Assembly: GCF_900128975.1 (NCBI RefSeq)
Contig: NZ_FQVC01000012.1
Span: 48,873-112,872, forward strand
Length of the DNA stretch: 64,000 nucleotides
Direction: 5' to 3'
Origin: Devosia limi DSM 17137
GTDB lineage: Bacteria > Pseudomonadota > Alphaproteobacteria > Rhizobiales > Devosiaceae
Part shown: piece after piece, positions 1 through 7,834 of the stretch
Layout of the letters: every line of letters begins with the position of its first letter
Position numbering within the stretch: position 1 is the stretch's first letter
The notes under the pieces: generated by a model
The model's database searches: none
What the model was told of the DNA's origin: nothing
The model's input: only the letters and a program-made list of their open reading frames with translations
Program-made: the position numbers and the translations under genes

Positions 1-618
1 GGCAAGGGTGGGCCGCGCGAAGCGCGGGCCGGCAGTGTCGCTGGCGCTGACGCGATGTGCTGCCGGTTCGAACCGGCCCAGCAACACGGCGACGCCGATG
101 GTCACCAGCGGCACCATGGCAAACAGGTGGACCTGCGGGGAGATTCCGGCCTGGGCAATGAAGGAGCCGATAAGGCCGGAGGTGAAAAAGCCGATGCTCC
201 AGAACGCATGGGCGCGATTCATGATTCGCCTGCCCAAGGCATGCTCGGTGCGGTCGGCTTCCAGGTTGATGATGATCTCCAGCCCGCCGATCAGCAGGCC
301 CACGGGCAGCAGCAGCAGGAAGAAGGTAAGCGGGGTCGTCGCGGTGACGGCAATAGCATAGGCCAGCGCCAGCAGCGGCGTCGCGACCAGCAGGGTGCGG
401 CGGTGCCCGAACCGTTCCAGCAGCGGCCCGGCAAAAGTCAGCGAGATCAATGTGCCGACAGCCGAGCCGATCAGCGCCAGCCCCAATGCGCCTTCGGCAA
501 CCGCCATGGCGGCCCGGATATCGGGAATGCGGGGAAACAGGCTCCCCATGCAAAACGAATATAGGAAAAATGCCCCATAGACCCGCAACTGGGGGGGCAG
601 GTCGATGCCGAATTTCAT
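1..618 (-). CDS. MFS transporter, N-terminal part (runs off the left edge)
   Basis: The frame is open from the ATG at 618 down to base 1, so about 206 N-terminal residues are seen and the C-terminal half is missing. The translation starts MKFGIDLPPQLRVYGAFFLY and has regularly spaced hydrophobic segments. Residues 64-74 (GPLLERFGHRR) match the cytoplasmic loop motif A of major facilitator permeases, between helices 2 and 3. It should be an inner-membrane secondary transporter; the substrate cannot be told. It is the last of three leftward genes, after a LysR regulator and a receiver-like protein, with about 155 bases separating it from the latter. Confidence 0.8.
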   Translation of the reverse strand, partial: MKFGIDLPPQLRVYGAFFLYSFCMGSLFPRIPDIRAAMAVAEGALGLALIGSAVGTLISLTFAGPLLERFGHRRTLLVATPLLALAYAIAVTATTPLTFFLLLLPVGLLIGGLEIIINLEADRTEHALGRRIMNRAHAFWSIGFFTSGLIGSFIAQAGISPQVHLFAMVPLVTIGVAVLLGRFEPAAHRVSASDTAGPRFARPTLA

Positions 619-773
619 GACCGAAAGAACTCGCAAACCGCAATATTCAAACGCTAGTGCAATTCGCCGGGCAGCGAAATAGCGCTTTGAACCGTTTCAG
701 GCACTTTGTTGTAACGATGCAATCGGGTGACAGGGGCGCTTGAGCGAAGCACGGTGACAGGACTGAGTGCTTA

Positions 774-1325
774 TCAGCCTTGGGCGTAGTGGTCGTCCCG
801 CAGCACATTGATGCCGGTCATCAGATTGCGCACGATTTCAAGTCGGCGGAACTGGCCGCCCAGCCGGCTTTCGGCGGCCTGGGCCGGGGCGGTGACGCGG
901 TCGCGGCGGTCGGGCCCAAAATAGCCCGATGTCTCGAAATAGGTCAGGCTTCGTCCGACCTGCCGGGCGATGCGGTCGGCCATGCGGCTGCGGGTGAACG
1001 GCATGGTGATGACATCATCAAACCCCATGCTGATGCACCGGCTGATCGTGTCGGTGAGCGGGCTCTCGGAAAAATAGATCAGTGGCGAAAACCGCACCCG
1101 GCGGCTCGGGCAAAAGCGGATGGTTTCGGCAACGCTGCGCAGCGTCTCGACATCGTTTACGGCCGCGAACAGGAAATAGCAGACGGGCGTCTGCAGCGCC
1201 TGCTGCTCCGCCCGGGCAATGCCGCCATAGGGCAGCACCGCCCCAAAATCGAGGCTTTTCGCCAAGTCAATCAAGGCTGCGCCGGGGCCGTCCTGCGGTC
1301 CGACGACAAAGGCTGTGGCTTTCAT
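774..1325 (-). CDS. Receiver-like (pseudo-receiver) protein
   Basis: A 183-residue protein when started at the ATG at 1325, which has a GAGGGA ribosome site about nine bases upstream; an ATG at 1364 would add 13 residues. The order of hydrophobic strands and helices resembles a CheY-type receiver, and the C-terminal tail carries GYFGPDRRDR, a motif I associate with alphaproteobacterial receiver-like proteins. The acidic pair after strand 1 is not evident, and where a receiver would have Lys-Pro-Phe the sequence reads TMPF, so ordinary phosphorylation looks unlikely. There is no output domain. It probably works by protein contact, but the partner is unknown. It lies just downstream of a LysR gene on the same strand. 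Confidence 0.6.
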   Translation of the reverse strand: MKATAFVVGPQDGPGAALIDLAKSLDFGAVLPYGGIARAEQQALQTPVCYFLFAAVNDVETLRSVAETIRFCPSRRVRFSPLIYFSESPLTDTISRCISMGFDDVITMPFTRSRMADRIARQVGRSLTYFETSGYFGPDRRDRVTAPAQAAESRLGGQFRRLEIVRNLMTGINVLRDDHYAQG

Positions 1326-1401
1326 CTGGTCGCGTCCCTCGACCGCTGCGTTCCCACCGCGCATGGTAAGCCCCGAGTGCTAATTGCGTGCTAATGGCGC
1401 G

Positions 1402-2277
1402 CTAGACTCCATGCAACGGCTGTTCGCCCCGCAGCAGCGGCGCCGCCCCCAGCATCAGCGTTTCCAGCCGGTCGGCAACGATCCGCACCGCCTGGGTGTG
1501 GCGCTCTTCATGATGGCTGACCAGCCAGAGATCGGTCTCGAGTTCGGGGATGGGCGAGGCCACCCGGATCAGCCGCGGATCGGTATCGGCCAGAAAACAC
1601 GGCAGCACCGAGAGGCCCGCCCCGGCTGCCACCAGTTCGCGCACGCTCATCGGATCATTGCCGCGCACCCCGATACGGTCGCCGTGATGCGCCTGGATCC
1701 AGCGCGAGCTGTGGGTATGTCCGCTATCGCCGGTGACCCCGACAAACAGCCCGGCCTTGATGCCATTGATCAGGTTCACCCCCGAATAGATTGCAAAGGC
1801 TGCCTTGCCGATCTGGCGGCGCACCAGCCATTGCTCGGTCGGCCGCTCGTTGCGCAGGCCCAGATCGGCATTGCGGCGGCCGATATCGATCTTCTGGTTG
1901 GCGGTGACCAGTTCCACCCCAAAACGGTCGGCGGTGGTCCAGAGTTCGCCGATATGGCAGGCCAGAAATGCCGAGGTCCAGGGGCCCACTGAAATCCGCA
2001 CCACCCGCTCGCCGACACTGCCGTCACGCCAGTGCTTGAGCGAGATCATCGCTGCCTCGACATCCTCGGCGCGCGCCAGCAATTCCTCGCCGGCCCGGGT
2101 CAGCCGATAGCCGGTCTGGCTGCGGTGAAACAGCGGCTCGCCCACCTGCCGCTCCAGCGCCATCACCCGGCGGCCCAGCGTGGCGGCGCTTAGCCCCGTG
2201 GTCGATGTCGCCGCGCTCAGCCCGCCTAGCCGCGCTACATCCAGAAATACGCGTAGGTCGTCCCAACCAAAATCCAT
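1402..2277 (-). CDS. LysR-family transcriptional regulator
   Basis: A 291-residue protein with the LysR layout: an N-terminal winged helix-turn-helix at about residues 6-65 (DDLRVFLDVARLGGLSAA, then LGRRVMALERQVGEPLFHRS) followed by a periplasmic-binding-protein-like effector domain. The short wing and the GYRLTRAGEELL stretch are typical of the family. It is divergent from the DUF1127 and aldo/keto reductase genes across about 190 bases, so it may control them as well as itself; this is inferred only from orientation. The effector is unknown. Confidence 0.85.
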   Translation of the reverse strand: MDFGWDDLRVFLDVARLGGLSAATSTTGLSAATLGRRVMALERQVGEPLFHRSQTGYRLTRAGEELLARAEDVEAAMISLKHWRDGSVGERVVRISVGPWTSAFLACHIGELWTTADRFGVELVTANQKIDIGRRNADLGLRNERPTEQWLVRRQIGKAAFAIYSGVNLINGIKAGLFVGVTGDSGHTHSSRWIQAHHGDRIGVRGNDPMSVRELVAAGAGLSVLPCFLADTDPRLIRVASPIPELETDLWLVSHHEERHTQAVRIVADRLETLMLGAAPLLRGEQPLHGV

Positions 2278-2468
2278 TTTTCATTTCTGCAAAATGTATT
2301 GCGATCCTGAGCATAGCGGCAGCAGGCAATTTTGCGCAAGTATGGCGGTAGCGGCGCCGATGTCGCGCCGGACGGCAAGTCAAATACAGCCAGGATTGAA
2401 AAGCGGGTCACGTCAGTGGCCGGCGCCAGCTTCGCCTTGCCGTTGTTCAGCCGACAGGGAGACTTTTC

Positions 2469-2621
2469 ATGTTCACGCGTTTCGGCCGGCGCTTCCGGGC
2501 CTGGCAGCAGGACCGTGCCGCCATCCGCAAGCTCGCCATGCTCGACGATCGCCTGCTGGCCGATATGGGCGTTGCCCGCAGCGAAATCGACTGCTTCGTG
2601 CGCGACCGCATCGGCAATTGA
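2469..2621 (+). CDS. DUF1127 (YjiS-like) small protein
   Basis: A 50-residue basic protein, beginning MFTRFGRRFRAWQQ and ending FVRDRIGN, with the DUF1127 core (L..LDDRLLADMGVARSEID). A strong AGGGAG ribosome site lies about eight bases before the ATG. DUF1127 proteins are common in alphaproteobacteria. Some act in RNA turnover and in phosphate or carbon metabolism through a short arginine-rich region, but the role of this one is not evident. It lies 25 bases upstream of an aldo/keto reductase and is probably co-transcribed with it. Confidence 0.8.
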   Translation: MFTRFGRRFRAWQQDRAAIRKLAMLDDRLLADMGVARSEIDCFVRDRIGN

Positions 2622-2646
2622 CCGCACCCACCCGAGGAGAAAATCC

Positions 2647-3621
2647 ATGCAGCAGAATTATTTTGGACATTTTGGCCCGGTCAGTCGCCTCACCCTGGGC
2701 GGTGGCGGCATCGGGCAGGGCTGGGGCGCTGCCTCCGACGCTGACTCTGTCGACACCCTGCATCGTGCCGTCGATGCCGGCATCAATCTGATCGATACCG
2801 CGCCGGGCTACCACAATTGCGAACGGATGATCGCCAAGGCATTCGAGGGACGCCTGCCGCAAGGGGTTCGCATTACCACCAAATGCGGGCTGGGTTCGCC
2901 TCCGGCCGGTGAGGTCTATCAGCGGCTGCGCGCCTCGCTGGAGCAGAGCCTTGCCGCCATGCGGTTGGCGCGGGTCGACATGATGCTCCTACACAGTGAA
3001 ATCCGTCCCGACGATTTCACCTATCCCAGCGCCGAGCCGCCACGCGATCAGCGCTCCACCGGCCTGACCCTCTATCGCGAGGCGGTGGTGCCGGCCTTTG
3101 AACGGCTGGTACGCGAAGGGCTGATCGGCGCCTGGGGAATTACTGGCATCAATCTGACGGATACGGCCATCGCCGTGCTTTCGTCCGGTACCCGCCCTGC
3201 AGCAGTGCAGGCCATCACCAATCTGCTCGATAGCGCCGGCGCCATGAATGGCACCGGTATTCCCGGCGATCCCCGCGCCGTCATCGCTGCGGCCAAGGCC
3301 AACGGAGTGGGCGTTATGGGGGTGCGGGCCGTCCAGGCCGGGGCGCTGACGGCGGGGTTTGACCGCAGGCTGCCGGGTGAGGCCCGCTTCGATCAATCCG
3401 ACTTCGACCGGGCCACATCCTATCGGGCGCTCTGTCGGCAATGGGGTGCTGATCCCGCCATGATCGCGCACCGCTATGCCTTGGGCATGGACGGGGTCGA
3501 TACGCTGGTGCTGGGGGTCAAAAACGTCGGTGAACTGGACCAGGCGCTGGACGCCGAACGGCAGGGGCCGCTGGAGCCGGAGCAAGTCGCGGCTGTGGAT
3601 GCGCTTGGCTTGCGGGCATAA
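2647..3621 (+). CDS. Aldo/keto reductase family oxidoreductase
   Basis: A 324-residue protein started at the ATG at 2647, which follows GAGGAGAAAATCC; the frame is open further upstream but those codons overlap the DUF1127 gene. It is a TIM-barrel NAD(P)H-dependent oxidoreductase. The catalytic tetrad can be placed at Asp50 and Tyr55 (LIDTAPGYHN), Lys79 (TTKCG) and His116 (LLHSE). The C-terminal region (ALGMDGVDTLVLGVKN) is the usual cofactor-binding part. It probably oxidises or reduces a sugar or small carbonyl compound; the substrate cannot be predicted. A perfect hairpin follows the stop codon. Confidence 0.85.
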   Translation: MQQNYFGHFGPVSRLTLGGGGIGQGWGAASDADSVDTLHRAVDAGINLIDTAPGYHNCERMIAKAFEGRLPQGVRITTKCGLGSPPAGEVYQRLRASLEQSLAAMRLARVDMMLLHSEIRPDDFTYPSAEPPRDQRSTGLTLYREAVVPAFERLVREGLIGAWGITGINLTDTAIAVLSSGTRPAAVQAITNLLDSAGAMNGTGIPGDPRAVIAAAKANGVGVMGVRAVQAGALTAGFDRRLPGEARFDQSDFDRATSYRALCRQWGADPAMIAHRYALGMDGVDTLVLGVKNVGELDQALDAERQGPLEPEQVAAVDALGLRA

Positions 3622-3635
3622 GCGCCAAATACGAA

Positions 3636-3657
3636 GGGCCGCCCCTTGGGGCGGCCC
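3636..3657. terminator. Perfect hairpin between convergent genes
   Basis: GGGCCGCCCC, a TT loop, then GGGGCGGCCC form a ten-base-pair perfect stem between the stop codons of the aldo/keto reductase and the leftward rlpA-like gene. There is no long T-run on either side, so it may act as a bidirectional transcript end by structure alone. Confidence 0.65.
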
Positions 3658-3689
3658 GCTCATGGTCGGCTGACGCTGATTAGTCTGGC

Positions 3690-4046
3690 TCAGATCTGTT
3701 CGATGCAGACCGAGGTGACGCCGCGATTGCGGAAACCCAGTTCAGTGGCTGCGGCCTTGGATAGGTCGATGATGCGCTTGCCCACGAAGGGGCCGCGGTC
3801 ATTGATGGTGACCTGGACTTCTCTGCCGGTGCGCTGGTCGGTCACGCGCAGTTTGGTGCCGAAGGGAAGGCTACGATGCGCCGCTGTCATGGCGTTCTCG
3901 TTAAAGGTTTGACCCGATGCGGCCTTCTTCCCATGGAAGCCGGGGCCGTACCAGGATGCGCCACCGCATTGGGCGTAAGCGGCTGCTGTCGAAACGGAAA
4001 GGAGAGCAGCAGCAATGGCGGCGGCGGACAGGACTTTTCTGATCAA
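3690..4046 (-). CDS. rlpA: RlpA-like double-psi beta-barrel protein
   Basis: A 118-residue exported protein. Residues 1-25 form a signal peptide ending AAAYAQ, and almost all of the mature protein is one RlpA-like double-psi beta barrel (ASWYGPGFHGKKAASGQTF, then TINDRGPFVGKRIIDLS). RlpA proteins are lytic transglycosylases that cleave peptidoglycan lacking stem peptides; the Asp of NDRGPF is the candidate catalytic residue. It lacks the lipobox and the SPOR domain of E. coli RlpA, so it is a short soluble periplasmic form and its septal role is unproven. The gene is monocistronic, between two non-coding stretches. Confidence 0.85.
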   Translation of the reverse strand: MIRKVLSAAAIAAALLSVSTAAAYAQCGGASWYGPGFHGKKAASGQTFNENAMTAAHRSLPFGTKLRVTDQRTGREVQVTINDRGPFVGKRIIDLSKAAATELGFRNRGVTSVCIEQI

Positions 4047-4385
4047 GCTTCAAAACTCACGATGTTAAGGTGAGCTGCTGATTAATGCTTGGGGCAGGCC
4101 ATAATGTGGGCTGCTTGGGCGCAATTGGTCGCAGTTCTGAAACTGTTGCGGATTTGCCGTGGGAATCCGATTGATACTCACGTTACTCATCGACCGTTTT
4201 TCGTCGAAGTGTAGGATTTGAATCCGTCATCGATTTGACTCGTAGGACGGGGGCAGTTGATTCAGGGTTGTTGCGGATTCATTTGCTCTACTGCGGCAGC
4301 GCTGCCACAGTTCCGCTGAAAGCCGCCAAATGTCGCGATTTCCTGCGGTTCCCGCATCAATTCTGATCTGAATATGGCGACCGCT

Positions 4386-4407
4386 GCGCAATTGTGGCGC
4401 AATTGTG
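4386..4407. repeat. Tandem 11-base duplication in the preT leader
   Basis: GCGCAATTGTG occurs twice back to back, followed by another GCGC. Each copy centres on the palindrome CAATTG. It lies about 125-145 bases before the preT start and 54 bases before the RutR-like site, so it could be a second regulator site or chance slippage. Confidence 0.6.
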
Positions 4408-4460
4408 GCGCCCTGTTTTGCCGGGAGACAGGGCCGGACGCATGCAGGATCATCCATTAT

Positions 4461-4476
4461 TTGACCAATTGATAAA
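4461..4476. promoter_or_regulatory. RutR-like operator upstream of preT
   Basis: The sequence TTGACCA-AT-TGATAAA matches the known RutR site TTGACCA-NN-TGGTCAA at 7 of 7 bases in the left half and 5 of 7 in the right, with the correct two-base centre. It lies 55 bases before the preT start. A rutR homologue lies about 5 kb away in the same pathway cluster, and a second site of equal quality is found there. RutR releases DNA when it binds uracil, so induction by pyrimidine is expected. That step is inference. Confidence 0.65.
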
Positions 4477-4530
4477 AAATTGGAGCTGCGTTAGCCTCAT
4501 CTCGGGGAATACAGCAGCAAGGGAGTCAAG

Positions 4531-5880
4531 ATGGCACAAGGTGTTCTCAAGGAGGGCATTGCGCCCGGACGATTAGACCCTGGTCAATACGCAACCAATT
4601 TCGCCGATCTGCACGAGCCGCTGGATCGGCATGAGGCCTTTGTCGAGGCCGACCGGTGCTACTTTTGCTATGACGCGCCCTGCATGAACGCGTGTCCCAC
4701 CGCCATCGACATTCCCCTGTTCATCCGCGAGATTTCGACCGGCAATCCGTTGGGTGCCGCCGAAACCATCTTCGAGCAGAACATTCTGGGCGGCATGTGC
4801 GCCCGGGTCTGCCCTACCGAACAGCTCTGCGAAGAAGCCTGTGTGCGCGAGGAGGCCGAGGGCAAGCCCGTCAGGATCGGGCTATTGCAACGTTACGCAA
4901 CCGATATCGCCATGTCCCAGAAGGCGCAATTCTTCGAACGTGCGCCGTCCACCGGCAAGACCATTGCCGTGGTCGGCGCCGGCCCGGCCGGCCTTGCCGC
5001 CGCGCATCGCCTGGCGGTCAAGGGTCATGATGTGGTGATGTTCGATGCCCGCCCCAAGGCTGGGGGGCTCAACGAATATGGCATCGCCTCCTACAAGTCG
5101 ACCGATGGCTTCGCGCAGGCCGAAGTCGACTATGTCACCGCCATTGGCGGCATCGAGATCATCAACGGCAAGGCTTTGGGCAAGGACTTTACGCTCGACG
5201 AATTGCAGGAGAAGTATGACGCGGTCTTCCTGGGCATGGGGCTGGGCGGCGTCAATGCGCTGCGCGCCGAAAACGAGGACAGCGCCGGGGTCCGCAACGC
5301 GGTCGATTTCATCGCCGAACTGCGCCAGGCCAGCGATCTGGCGGCGCTGCCGGTGGGGCGCCGTGTCGTCGTTATCGGCGGTGGCATGACCGCGGTCGAT
5401 GCGGCGGTACAGTCCAAACTGCTGGGTGCCGACGAGGTGACCATGGTCTATCGTCGCGGCAAGGAGCACATGAGCGCCTCGCCCTTCGAGCAGGATCTGG
5501 CATCCGCCAAGGGCGTCACCATTCGCCATTGGATGGCCCCTAAGCGCGTGCTGACCGATGGCAGCAAGGTCACCGGCATCGAGCTGGCCTATACGACGCT
5601 GGTGGATGGTCGCCTGGTCGAAACCGGCGAAACCACCATTGTCATCGCCGATCAGGTGTTGAAGGCCATCGGCCAGACCCTCGCCAGCGATGGCGGCGGC
5701 CTCAGCCTTGCCGGCGGCAAGATCGAGGTCGATGATGAGGGGCGCACCTCGGTTCCCGGCATCTGGGCCGGCGGTGATTGCGCCACTGGTGGCGATGACC
5801 TGACCGTCACCGCCGTCGCCGAAGGCCGCGACGCGGCCGAGAGCATGCACCGCTATCTGTCTGGAGGAGCAAATGGCTGA
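4531..5880 (+). CDS. preT: Dihydropyrimidine dehydrogenase, NAD-binding subunit PreT
   Basis: A 449-residue flavoprotein subunit of the enzyme that reduces uracil and thymine to dihydropyrimidines, the first step of reductive pyrimidine breakdown. The N-terminal region carries two cysteine sets for Fe-S clusters (Cys43, 46, 51, 55 and Cys90, 94, 100, 104). This is followed by a glutamate-synthase-beta-like FAD domain (VVGAGPAGLAAAHR, about 148-160) and a second dinucleotide fold (VVIGGGMTAVDAA) for NAD(P)H. The length fits PreT. Its last eight bases overlap preA, so the subunits are translationally coupled. A RutR-like operator lies upstream. Confidence 0.93.
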   Translation: MAQGVLKEGIAPGRLDPGQYATNFADLHEPLDRHEAFVEADRCYFCYDAPCMNACPTAIDIPLFIREISTGNPLGAAETIFEQNILGGMCARVCPTEQLCEEACVREEAEGKPVRIGLLQRYATDIAMSQKAQFFERAPSTGKTIAVVGAGPAGLAAAHRLAVKGHDVVMFDARPKAGGLNEYGIASYKSTDGFAQAEVDYVTAIGGIEIINGKALGKDFTLDELQEKYDAVFLGMGLGGVNALRAENEDSAGVRNAVDFIAELRQASDLAALPVGRRVVVIGGGMTAVDAAVQSKLLGADEVTMVYRRGKEHMSASPFEQDLASAKGVTIRHWMAPKRVLTDGSKVTGIELAYTTLVDGRLVETGETTIVIADQVLKAIGQTLASDGGGLSLAGGKIEVDDEGRTSVPGIWAGGDCATGGDDLTVTAVAEGRDAAESMHRYLSGGANG

Positions 5881-7198
5881 TCTTCGGAACAATTTCGTCG
5901 GCATCAAGTCGCCCAACCCGTTCTGGCTGGCTTCGGCCCCGCCGACCGACAAGGCCTATAACGTCGTCCGCGCCTTCAAGGCCGGCTGGGGCGGCGTGGT
6001 CTGGAAGACGCTGGGCGAGGAAGGCCCGCCGGTGGTCAATGTCAACGGCCCCCGCTATGGCGCTATCTTTGGCGCTGACCGGCGGCTGCTCGGCCTCAAC
6101 AATATCGAGCTGATCACCGACCGTTCCCTGCAGCTCAACCTGCAGGAAATGAAGCAGGTCAAGATGGACTGGCCCGACCGGGCGCTGGTCGCCTCGATCA
6201 TGGTGCCCTGCGAGGAAAATGCCTGGAAGGCCATCCTGCCGCTGGTCGAGGAAACCGGGGCCGATGGCATCGAGCTCAATTTCGGTTGCCCTCATGGCAT
6301 GAGCGAACGCGGCATGGGCGCCGCGGTCGGCCAGGTGCCCGAATATATCGAAATGGTGGTGCGCTGGTGCAAGCAATATACCCGTATGCCGGTGATCACC
6401 AAGCTGACCCCCAATATCGCCGACATCCGCAAGCCTGCCCGCGCCGCCAAGGCCGGCGGCACCGATGCAGTCAGCCTGATCAACACCATCAATTCGATTG
6501 TCGCAGTTGATCTCGACGACTTCGCCCCGGTCCCCACCGTCGGCGGCAAGGGCACCCATGGCGGCTATTGCGGCCCGGCAGTCAAGCCTATCGCCCTCAA
6601 CATGGTCGCCGAAATCGCCCGCGATCCGGAAACCTATGGTCTGCCGATTTCGGGCATTGGTGGCGTCACCACCTGGCGCGATGCGGCCGAGTTCATCGCC
6701 CTGGGTGCCGGCAATGTGCAGGTCTGCACTGCGGTGATGACCTATGGCTTCAAGATCGTCGACGAGATGATCTCGGGCCTTTCCAACTGGATGGATGAAA
6801 AGGGCCATCGCGACCTCGAGGCAATCACTGGCAGGGCGGTGCGCAATGTCACCGACTGGCAATATCTAGATCTCGAATATATCGCCAAGGCCAAGATCGA
6901 TCAGGATCTCTGCATCAAATGCGGCCGCTGCCACATTGCCTGTGAGGACACCTCCCACCAGGCCATCACCAAGCAGAAGGACGGCAAGCGTCATTTCGAG
7001 GTGATGAACGACGAATGCGTTGGCTGCAATCTCTGCGTCAATGTGTGCCCGGTCGATGACTGTATCACCATGGAAGCCCTGCCGGTTGGCTCGGTCGACG
7101 AACGCACCGGCCGCATCGTCACCGGCAAATATGCCAACTGGACCAGCCATCCCAACAATCCCAACGCCAGGCCGGCCGTGGTCGAACCGGCGGAATAG
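5873..7198 (+). CDS. preA: Dihydropyrimidine dehydrogenase, catalytic subunit PreA
   Basis: A 441-residue subunit. Residues about 1-320 form the FMN-binding, dihydroorotate-dehydrogenase-like barrel in which the pyrimidine ring is reduced (ELNFGCPHGMSERGMG is its signature). The C-terminal part is a ferredoxin module with two 4Fe-4S sets, CIKCGRCHIAC from residue 347 and CVGCNLCVNVCP from residue 382, which pass electrons from PreT. Where mammalian dihydropyrimidine dehydrogenase has its catalytic Cys (ACGQ), this protein reads AAVGQ. From memory E. coli PreA also lacks Cys there, so the enzyme may still be active. The gene overlaps preT by eight bases and is followed by a strong terminator. 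Confidence 0.93.
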   Translation: MADLRNNFVGIKSPNPFWLASAPPTDKAYNVVRAFKAGWGGVVWKTLGEEGPPVVNVNGPRYGAIFGADRRLLGLNNIELITDRSLQLNLQEMKQVKMDWPDRALVASIMVPCEENAWKAILPLVEETGADGIELNFGCPHGMSERGMGAAVGQVPEYIEMVVRWCKQYTRMPVITKLTPNIADIRKPARAAKAGGTDAVSLINTINSIVAVDLDDFAPVPTVGGKGTHGGYCGPAVKPIALNMVAEIARDPETYGLPISGIGGVTTWRDAAEFIALGAGNVQVCTAVMTYGFKIVDEMISGLSNWMDEKGHRDLEAITGRAVRNVTDWQYLDLEYIAKAKIDQDLCIKCGRCHIACEDTSHQAITKQKDGKRHFEVMNDECVGCNLCVNVCPVDDCITMEALPVGSVDERTGRIVTGKYANWTSHPNNPNARPAVVEPAE

Positions 7199-7221
7199 AC
7201 CGGTAACAGCAAGTCTCTGCA

Positions 7222-7249
7222 GGGGTGGCCTCGGCCACCCCTTTTTTTT
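7222..7249 (+). terminator. Rho-independent terminator after preA
   Basis: GGGGTGGCC and GGCCACCCC form a nine-base-pair stem with a two-base loop, followed by a run of eight T. This ends the preT-preA transcript and separates it from the Rrf2 gene. Confidence 0.92.
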
Positions 7250-7279
7250 GGCCTGCCCGCCGCTTGACCGGACACCAGA

Positions 7280-7304
7280 ATCGTGGATAAATTATATCCA
7301 CGAT
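7280..7304. promoter_or_regulatory. Rrf2 operator overlapping its promoter
   Basis: A perfect inverted repeat, ATCGTGGATA-AATTA-TATCCACGAT, lies 13 bases before the Rrf2 start. TTGACC at 7264-7269 is a fair -35 element, and the -10 region would fall inside the repeat, so a bound regulator would block the promoter. Autorepression by the adjacent Rrf2 protein is inferred. Confidence 0.75.
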
Positions 7305-7317
7305 ACGGAGTTGAGCG

Positions 7318-7824
7318 ATGAAACTGGGCGAGGGGGTCGAGCAGGCCATTCACAGCACGCTGCTGCTGGCCGGGCTTGACCGGGATGGCGTCCTGCCGGC
7401 GACGGCGCTGGCCGAGTTCCATGGCGTGTCGGCCAGCTACCTGCTCAAGCATCTGCAGGCCCTGACCAATGCCGGTATTCTTGCCTCGGTGCCTGGGCCC
7501 AAGGGCGGATACCGGCTGGCGCGGGCGCCCGCAGCGATCAGCCTCCTTGATATTGTGCTGGCGCTCGAGGGTTCGGCGCCTGCCTTCCGCTGCGCCGAAA
7601 TCCGCAAGCAGGGCCCCAATCCGCTCGACAGCCAATTCTTCGCCCGGCCCTGCGCCGTCAATGTCGCCATGCTGCGGGCCGAACAATCCTACCGGGCCGA
7701 ATTGCGCAAGGTGTCGCTGGCCGATCTGCGAACCGATCCCGCCACGCCGCTGGGCGCGGCTATTGAAGCGCGCGGCTGCGCCTTTCTGGAGCAGCGCCAG
7801 CGCCGCTCGACATCAACCCCCTGA
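7318..7824 (+). CDS. Rrf2-family transcriptional regulator
   Basis: A 168-residue regulator with the Rrf2 winged helix: a conserved helix-turn-helix at about residues 25-55 (LPATALAEFHGVSASYLLKHLQAL) and the wing GPKGGYRLAR. The C-terminal part has two cysteines (FRCAEIRK and ARPCAVN) rather than the three of Fe-S-binding members such as IscR, so redox or ligand sensing without a cluster is possible. A 25-base palindrome precedes it. It is transcribed with an AhpD-like peroxidase-fold gene and probably a DoxX gene, a common alphaproteobacterial arrangement that suggests response to reactive electrophiles or oxidants. Confidence 0.88.
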   Translation: MKLGEGVEQAIHSTLLLAGLDRDGVLPATALAEFHGVSASYLLKHLQALTNAGILASVPGPKGGYRLARAPAAISLLDIVLALEGSAPAFRCAEIRKQGPNPLDSQFFARPCAVNVAMLRAEQSYRAELRKVSLADLRTDPATPLGAAIEARGCAFLEQRQRRSTSTP

Positions 7825-7834
7825 GGACCTTTCC

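Larger units (their letters stand above)
4047..4530. other. Non-coding stretch upstream of preT
   Basis: This 484-base gap holds no gene I can support; short open frames in it lack ribosome sites and recognisable protein features. It is less GC-rich than its surroundings near preT. It contains an 11-base tandem duplication (4386-4407) and a RutR-like operator (4461-4476), so it looks like the control region of preT-preA. A ribosome site (AAGGGAG) sits just before the preT ATG. Confidence 0.6.

Noticed and set aside
1..580. Rightward open frames at the left edge
   Set aside because: The leftward frame encodes a recognisable MFS permease with motif A; the rightward ones are low-complexity shadows.
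4227..4457. Short leftward open frames in the preT leader
   Set aside because: No ribosome site, no conserved features, overlap with the tandem repeat, and a control region is expected there.
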